A stretch of 64,000 nucleotides of DNA from Chaetoderma sp. LZ-2023a (lineage: Eukaryota > Mollusca > Caudofoveata > Chaetodermatida > Chaetodermatidae): positions 77,351,333-77,415,332 of the forward strand of contig CM067371.1 in NCBI GenBank assembly GCA_034401795.1. The letters are read 5' to 3'. Below, piece by piece: positions 55,143 through 63,485 of the stretch. The number at the start of each line of letters is the position of its first letter. Positions within the stretch are counted from its first letter, which is position 1. The notes beneath the pieces were generated by a model that searched no databases, was not told the origin of the DNA, and was given only the letters and a program-made list of their open reading frames with translations. The position numbers and the translations under genes were made by a program.

Positions 55143-55221
55143 GCATTGGTGTGGTGGAAGTGTTTGCGGGCCATGATGCTTTGGGCGTTGGCCAATTGTG
55201 GGTTCGATTCCCAGTCAATGC
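55143..55221 (+). other. tRNA-like sequence (SINE head or tRNA pseudogene)
   Basis: GCATTGG at 55,143-55,149 pairs with TCAATGC at 55,215-55,221 (six pairs plus G-T). Right before it is TGGG-TTCGATT-CCCA, a four-pair T arm with a near-perfect B box (GGTTCGATTCC). Length (79 nt) fits a tRNA. The D arm is not convincing (GGTGTGGTGG as an A-box-like word) and I cannot assign an anticodon. A tRNA-derived SINE promoter or a decayed tRNA is more likely than a working gene. Confidence 0.4.
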
Positions 55222-55269
55222 TAGATATCGTAATGCCACAAATACTTGTATAACTAGGACCTTGGTATA

Positions 55270-57190
55270 AAACTATTTTTACGGTTAACTTTTTGGTTTA
55301 GCTCAACATGTCATTTTATATCTCGGCATAGTTTCAACCTATTGGAGCAAAACATGGACACATTTCCTTTTATCAATGGAATTGAGCGTAATTATCTTGA
55401 GGTCATGAGGTTAAAGTTCAATTTCACTGTAACTAGTATTTAAAACTATTTATTATGGTTAACTTTTTGGTTTAGCTCAACATATCATCTTAGATCTCGG
55501 CATAGTGTCACCCTATTGGGACTAACATTGGACACATGCTTCTGTCTATATCAACAGGATGGAGCATAATGATGTGGAGGTCGTGAGGTCGAACATCGAG
55601 GTAACTGCGACCTTAGTATAAAACTCTTGTTCACGGTTAAGCTTTTGGTTTAGCTCATCATATTGTTTCATATCTTTGCATGGCTTCATCCCATTGGTAC
55701 TAAACTTGGACATGTGATTCCTTATCAAAAGGATAGAGCACAATTATATTGAGGTCAAAGTTCATGGTCGAACTTCACTCTATTGGGACTAAACTTAGAC
55801 ACACTTCCTTACATGTATATCAATGGGATGAAGCACAATGATTTTGAGGTGATAGGTCAAGGTTATTGTAATTTGATGATCTTGATAGACATCTACAAAA
55901 CAAATATTACTTTTTAACTCAACTTTACGAAGTAAAACAAGCTATTGTGATACCCTGCGCGAGGGGTGGTGGCGGCCTCCAATTTGCATTTAGCTCAAGT
56001 TTTCTGTTTATATCTCAAGTTTGGTTAATCATACTGGACCACAACTTTGGCGCATGCTTCCCTATAATGATACAGCATCTCAGGATGACCTTGGGTTCCA
56101 AAGTCAAGGTCACTGTGACCTTGGTAAAAACCTAGTGTTTTTCAACATTAACATTTTCGGTTGGCTCAACTTTTCTGTTTATTTCTCAGGTTTGGTTAAT
56201 CATACTGGGGCCAAACTTGGACACATGCCTACTTATAATGAACCTGACATCACACAATTACATTGAGATCAAAGGTCAAGGTCACTGACCGTGGTAAAAA
56301 CCTTATTTTTTCAAACATTAACAATTTCTGTTCCACTTGACTTTTCTGTTTATATCTCAGGTTTGGTTAATCATACTGGACCCAAATTTGGACACATGCC
56401 TCCTTATAATGACATAGCAACACACAATGATGTTTTGGTCAAATGGTCAACGGTCAAGGTTATTGATATGCATGACGACCATCGGTCATCCATACATCAA
56501 CCTTTGTTTAAAAACACTACTCCTCATTAACTGCTGGGTGTATTTCAAACTAATTTGACTGGATGGACCCTAGTGGGGTAGGCTTCAGAATTTGCATACA
56601 GAATCTTGATTAGTCAATTTTTAAAGTTAAAATCTTACATTTTACAATGAAAATTGCCAAAACACTACTCATTAACCGCTTGAAACATGCCAACCATAAT
56701 TGGCTAGACAGACCCTATCACAGTAAGCTCCAGAACACCTATTCAGAATTTGTATGGATACATTTTTGGTTAGTCAAGATTTTTGGTGAAAATTTGCCAA
56801 AAATTGTCTAAACCCTACTCATCGTTAACCGCTTGAAACACTCAACATTAAGGTTCCGTGTTTAGCAAAACCTCAGCTTATATTTCAGGATTGCTTAAGC
56901 CTATTTTAACTAAACTTGGATACATGGTTACCTATAATGATAGGAAGCATCATCATGATGATGTCGGAGTCACAAGGTCAAAGGTCAAGGTCACTGCGAC
57001 CTTGATACAGAATTCTGTTATTTCAACATTAAGTTTTTGCATTTAACAAAACTTCTCGGCTTATATTTCATGATTGGTTGAACCTATTGCAACTAAATTT
57101 GGATACATGGTTTCCTGTAATCTTGTGATGATGTTGTGGTCAATAGGTGACAACTGTGACCTTGATACAGAACTCTACTTTTTTTCGCAC
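55270..57190. repeat. Degenerate tandem array, about 175-bp period, with AGGTCA inverted repeats
   Basis: GGTTAACTTTTTGGTTTAGCTCAACAT at 55,283 recurs at 55,457 and 55,635. The related TTTTCTGTTTATATCTCA(A/G)GTTTGGTTAATCATACTGG recurs at about 55,998, 56,174 and 56,340, and weaker units follow to 57,190. Each unit contains CAAGGTCAYTGTGACCTTG or a decayed form. The best is a perfect AGGTCA-CTG-TGACCT at 56,107-56,121; AGGTCACTGCGACCT lies at 56,988-57,002. About ten units, about 20-30 percent diverged. Confidence 0.8.
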
Positions 57191-57560
57191 TCTTTCAAGG
57201 GATTCAAATGAGAATTGGTAGGTTGCTTTATTATATGCCGTTATTGAGCAGGTTTTAGTTTCAGACATTTTTGTCAATTTTCCCCCCATCTGACTTATGA
57301 AATACAAAGAGCATTAGTTTTCCACAATTTTTTTCGCAGCCCTTCGAGATATTCAACTGAGAATTGGTATATTGCTTTGTTATGAGAAATTACAGAGCAA
57401 GCTTGAGTTTCAGGCATTTGCGTCAATTTCCGATGGAATAATGTCTCCTTTCGACTTATGAAATACAAACATATCAGCTTTCAAGACTTTCATTCTCCTT
57501 CACCATACATGCCATATATAACTGAAACTTTGAGTTTGAGTTCCAGCTGCTTCTGTTAAT
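57180..57560. repeat. Two-unit direct repeat, 155-bp period
   Basis: TTTTCGCACTCTTTCAAGGGATTCAAATGAGAATTGGTA (57,183) recurs as TTTTCGCAGCCCTTCGAGATATTCAACTGAGAATTGGTA (57,338), both followed by TTGCTTT(A/G)TTAT and later CGACTTATGAAATACAAA. Confidence 0.7.
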
Positions 57561-57779
57561 TTTTAATGGAGTTTTTGACTGTCAATCAAGATTTATAATT
57601 GTTTGGGCGAAAATCTTAGATTTTATGAAAAATATATTGGATATTGTCTATAACATTGACGGCTTCAGCAAATTACTTGGGTAGTCACTTTGGTCATGGA
57701 TTTTCGAAAATTAGCCATAATGTCTATTAAATGCACATGGTTCAAATGCTAATGGTGCAGATGACCATCATTCATAGAT

Positions 57780-58700
57780 ATATGGGGTTTATATAGCATT
57801 TGCTTTGTCCATCCGTCCGGTGGGATAACTCTAGCTCGATTGGAGCAACTTTCACCAAACTTGATTTGTAGGTTGGTTGGGATCTTTACTAATCTTGCGT
57901 GGGGTCTTGTCCTTGGTGGTTCAAAGAACCCTATCGATTTTGTGGTCAACGGTCAAGGTCACTGTGACTTAATTAATGACGTAATATTGCATTTCCAGAT
58001 GATAACTTGAGTTCTATTGAAGGGGCCTATAGATTTTGGGATTAAATTGTCACGGTCATGGTGACCTATTTAATTATGTAATATTGCATTTCTGGATGAT
58101 AACTCGATTGCTATTGAAGGGATCATTACCTATCTTGTGTGGGAGCTTGTCCTTAGGGACCCGAAGAACCCTATCGATTTTGGGGTCAAAAGATCACGGT
58201 CGCAGTGACCTGCTTAATGACGTAATATTGAGATTCCTGATGATAACTCGAGTTCTAATGAAGGATCATGACAAATCTTGAATGGGAGCTTGTCCTTCAC
58301 ATTCCGAAGAACCATATCGATTATGGAATCAAAAATCAAGATCACGGTGCCCTAATTAATGCATAATATTGCATTTCCGGATGATAACTCAAGTTCTATT
58401 GAAGGGATCCATACGAATCTTGGGTGGGAGCTTGTCCTTCGTGGTCCGAAGCAGCCTATAGGTTTTATGGTCAAACGGTCAAAGATCAAGGTTACAGTGA
58501 CCTAATTATTATATTGAAGGGATCGTTACCAATATTCGGTGGGATGGTGTCCTTCGCATTCTAATGAATCCTATCGATATTGGGGTCTCAAAAGCCAATG
58601 TCACAGTGACCGAATTATTGACATTATATTTAGTTTCTAGTTGATAAATCAAGTTCTGTTGAAGGGGTCTTTACCAGTTTTGGGTAGGGTGTTTTGCTTT
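57780..58700. repeat. Second degenerate tandem array, about 100-145-bp period
   Basis: Units contain GTAATATTGCATTTCCRGATGATAACTCGAGTTCTATTGAAGGG (57,980; 58,077; 58,219; 58,364; weaker 58,628), then GGGAGCTTGTCCTTMGNGNNCCGAAGAACCCTATCGATTTTGGGGTC and a receptor-like inverted repeat (for example AGGTCACTGTGACTT at 57,956-57,970 and AGGTTACAGTGACCT near 58,487). About five units. Confidence 0.8.
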
Positions 58701-58937
58701 GCGAAATGTGGGGCATACTTTAGCAATCTCTGATTGTCGTTCTTGTTTAAATTTATCTCTGGAATTACTGGCTCAGTCGATTTTTGGTCAAATTTCGAAA
58801 TACTATTCTCTTTGTTTGCAAAGGGTTATTTCTCAAGACCACAGGTTGGTTGACAAATAAAAGCTGAAAGAATCACTATATCTTCACTACATTTTTGAAA
58901 AGATTTGATGTAAAGACTTTATCATGTTTTGATTTAG

Positions 58938-59037
58938 GAATGAGTTTGTACAGGACAGTGTTGATGAGTCCAAATTATTGACAAGATGGTGCTATCGTGG
59001 AGAGGGAAATCGCTGTCTGGTTGTTGCCGATGTACAG
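58938..59037 (+). CDS. IPPK: IPPK exon with glycine-rich ATP-binding motif
   Basis: Acceptor TTTTGATTTAG ends at 58,937; donor CAG|GTACCA starts at 59,038. The open frame (one base, then 33 codons) begins NEFVQDSVDESKLLTRW and has no methionine, and a stop codon lies in frame just before the acceptor, so an upstream coding exon is required. A donor six bases earlier (GAT|GTACAG) is also possible and would drop two residues. Confidence 0.8.
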
Positions 59038-62000
59038 GTACCATGCATAATAATTCATAATGTTGATAGATCTGTCAATCAAGTAATTTTTTCAGTGTCT
59101 AATCAACCAATTGAGTGATACGTTTCTAGCTATGCTCCGACCATTTATCGTTAAGCTCCGCCTAGTATAGTACATTTCAGGGTTGGGATTTGGACTGTCC
59201 AAAACTAATTTTGAACAGACTGTCCAAAACCTGTCTTAAAGGGTTTAAACCAGTCCTAAACTGTCCAAAACTAATTTCAGCATATTTGTACTATGCTTAT
59301 TCATGCTTACTTACTAGTCTTAGTAATAATGCAATAAAAGAAACAAATTACTGTATTTATCCTATAAAAGTTTGAATAAGAAATATTCTGTTGAATATTT
59401 TGAAATTAATTTGAGTGGAAGCTGTTGTTGCTAAAGGCAGCAAGAGCTTACAGTCAAATTATTTTCCAAATATTCAACATATTTCTTGCATGTTTGATTT
59501 GAAAGGAAAATAATGGGATTAATGGATGAAAGGGTTAAACTACCCTTCCCTCTGTTTAAACAGTGACTATAACTACTATATTTGTCCAAAAAAGTACACA
59601 AAAGATATTCTGTTGAATATTTTGAAAATAATTTGACTGGAAGCTGTTGCTGCCTTAGGCAGCAACACCTTCAGGTTAACTTATTTTCAAAACATTCAAC
59701 ATATTTATGGTTCAGTCCATTTACATGTAGCGTAGAGTAATTTCAGCTGTGAAAGGGTTAGCTGTACTTGGATTAGTTAACTATAATAGCAATTAAAGGC
59801 TCATTCACTTGTAGGTGTTACAACATAACATCTACTGAAGTGACTGCTGGTCATGCAGGTTATCTGAACTTAGATCTGATTCCCCACACAGAGCCTATTG
59901 TTAATACCTCCCAGCCATCTTCCACACTCAAAAGCATAGACATCATAGTTGAATAATTACAGCCTGTAGTTAACTCTTTCAATAATAATGAATGACCAGA
60001 AATGGCAAATTCCTTACAAGTTAACAGATTTTCTGTTGAATATTTAGACAGTAATTTGCCTGGAAGCTGTTGCTGCCTGAGGCAGCAACAGCTTCTAGTC
60101 AAGTTATTTTCTAAATATTCAACAGTTTTCCTATTATACAATCTGACTGAAAGTAGTTGCTATCTTATTAAAGGATTTTACTGCAGTTACATGCTCTAAG
60201 ATAGCAATTACTTTCAGTCAAATTGTTTTCAAACAAATCTTGTATATATGTTAAGTGATATAGAAGTTACCTCTTGACTGCTGATGGGTTCTGGAGTCTG
60301 TGTCTCATGCTTCTGATAGTGGGCTTTCATTCTTGCTACTTTATTTACAAGTTTGTAATCACATTCTCTACACTTAGCAAATGATTTTCCATTACTCTGA
60401 ACTTCTAAGAAATGCTTCCAAATTGGATCCTTAGGCCTACCACCCTTAAAATACATCTTTGATCAAATATTTCAAATAACATCAAAAGTTAATATTATAC
60501 TGAGAGAACATCCAGACAGGAACTAAACAGATGAACTTAATTAAGAAGATTTACTTGATAACTGATTTCTAATAGAAAGTGGAGTAGAATTATATAGTGA
60601 TGAAATAAGCTGATAATTGTATTAATTGTCAGACTAGAGGTTAGTCACTGTATGCTAGTTGTGTAAACATGTATCAGAGGTATATTGTAGTATAAACATA
60701 GCCATGATAGCTATCAAAAAGCAATGAGAAAACTTAACTAGCAGGGCTAAGTCAGCTAATAGTAGTAAAAACATCTTAACAGACTTACTGTCACTTACAT
60801 GTATGAGCTGTGATCTTATGATCAGTGTATATATGTGTTGGCAATTTTAAAGCAGGTAGACAGGCACTTAATGTTTAGACAAATACATGCACTATCAGTA
60901 GATTCAGTTGTATGTCTTCCAGGTTTTAATCCCTGAATCACAGTCTAGTCTCAATTATAAGGAAAACACCCTGCTGAATATTTTTTAAACTAATTTGACT
61001 GGTAGTAACAGGTTTTAATCAACTTAAAATATAATTTAAGCTTATGGAGAAATATTTTTGACCAGGGTTTTTGGGTTTTGGACAGTCTTGGGACACTTTT
61101 CAGGTGTCCAAAACCGATTTTGAGTGGACGGTTTAAACCTGGTTTAAACCACTAGTGTCCAAAACTTACCAACCCTGGTACATTTGTTCGAAACTATATA
61201 CTTTGAGCACTGAATTCCCAGAATCCCAATTTCAAGGTAATTATACAGGTAAACTGTTGAATACTTTCAAAAAAATTTAGTTTCAGAATATTCAACAGAA
61301 TGTTCATTATATTGTAAATGTTTAATGGACATACAATGGATGAATCCACTTTTAGGTATGCCTCGCCCATCTCTAGCTAAACTCCACCCACGCTATTTAT
61401 GACACACTTAATAATAATAATTACGTCATTCATGATACAGCACCATCTTTCGCAGCAACATTATTCTCAAAATTGTGTCCATTTCCTACATTTATCAACC
61501 GCTTTCTTTAGTGTGTTTACGGTTTTAATATATAGTATCTGTGTATATTGTTGGATACAAATTGTTATCAATCCACGATACAGTTCAGCTCAGAAATAAC
61601 TTTGTTTGTTTCCGAAACAAAACAAGAGCAATCAAAGACTACAGACCCTCGCCCTCCCATCTTTGTCACATTGTATAGTGTTTTCAGGGTTTTCTAGATT
61701 CGTTCAGATTTTCTGGATTTTTTTTTGGATGACGCCCAAAGCTGTGGAATCCTAGCATATAGACACAGTATTTCTTGTGTTAAAGTTTATGCCAAATCAG
61801 AACATGACTGATAGTTTCTAGGATATCCACAGATCCAGTGTTTGATCCATTCTATATCCAGGTGCTTTTATCTGGATCATGGCCAGTCGGGAAATCCTCT
61901 TGCCTGGCAAGTTTCTTCGTTCAGACGCATGCACACATACCTTTCCTTACATGGAGAATGATAATAAAATGTATTATTAAATATTTTGAACATGCAGGTA

Positions 62001-63419
62001 ATTGGATTAAGGCAGAAATGTCATCCAGTTCAATTATATTCAGAATATTCAGCAGAACATTTCTATTTCTTACGTCACAACATTACACTATAAAATTTTA
62101 TTAACTAACATGCTTCTGTGTTTGTTTTGTGCCCATGTTTACACTAAAAATTTTATTAACTAACATGCTTCTGTGTTTGTTTTGTGCTCTTGTTAAGCTG
62201 TTTCTAAGCTGTACTGTAGCTCTGACAAATGTCCAGCCTCTAAGTTTCAGAATGTGAGCAGAGTTAACGCCAGTCTTTGTGTTCTTCAGCAAAGAACTGT
62301 CTTCAGACTGGTGAAGCGTCCGTGCAAGAAGAAACACCGACTAACTACTCCAGAAGAGTATTTCAAGGTATTTGTTAGAAATTATAGTTGATGGAGGGGT
62401 CCAATTTGAATCACTCGAGTATCAGATGTCAGTAAAAATATTCCATTTAAAAACTGACATCACAATCAATTGGTATCTAAGTCTATCACGAAAGTGTCTG
62501 ACAGTAAACGTCTCAATTGTATGACTTTGATGAATTTATAATCTTATAAACATTCTGTTGAATATTTTAAACTAATTTCACTGGCAGTTGTTGCTGCCTT
62601 AGGCAGCAACAGCTGTTAGTCAGATTAGTTTCAAAATATTCTACAGCTTACCTGTAGAGTTGCTTTGAAGTTGGGATTCTGGTAAATCAAGGTTCAATGT
62701 GATAACATTCATTCAAACACACATACAAAGAGGGTGGAGATTATATAGAAATGGGCGAAGAATAGCGAGCAATGGATCCCTCATTGCTACTCTTTTAAGC
62801 TGATTTTTACATTTATGAATTTCCTCTTTAACGTGTACTTCATTATAATATCTGCTGATCTAGAGATTAATCAGATAATGAGGATTTGTTTGGTGGGTAA
62901 CTTACGTAAGGCGATGCTGTCTCCTGATGTATATGTACATTATTATCCCCACATGTTTTGAAAAAAAGATGCTGCAGTTGCTTCCCTCTGTCCATCACGA
63001 CATCTCAGAAACCATTTGGTGCAATTCAGTCAAATTTGTTATGCCAGTTACATTAGGCTCCATCCCCAGAGTAGGGTGGGGCAGAAAGTCAAAGTTGGCG
63101 AAATTCAGCAAAGTTTTGTATTTTAGTTACCCAATATGATTGCGGATTGTGAGATAATGTTTACATTAAGCTTCACAAATGCTCATGAAATAAAGATCTG
63201 TGTAAGTGGATTTAAACCCAATTTAGCTCTTATTGGTAATAGATTTAGTATCTCAATATAGAATAGGTTTCTTGGAATAAACATGATAGCAATTTCTACT
63301 GACTGATGACATCTCCGTGTGGGGGGGGGGGGGGGCTGCAGTAGAAACACCACTGCTACATCGTTTAATTGTCAGGCCAGTCAAATAAATATAGCCTCTA
63401 CAGTTATACTCCTGGTCCT

Positions 63420-63485
<66 letters not shown>

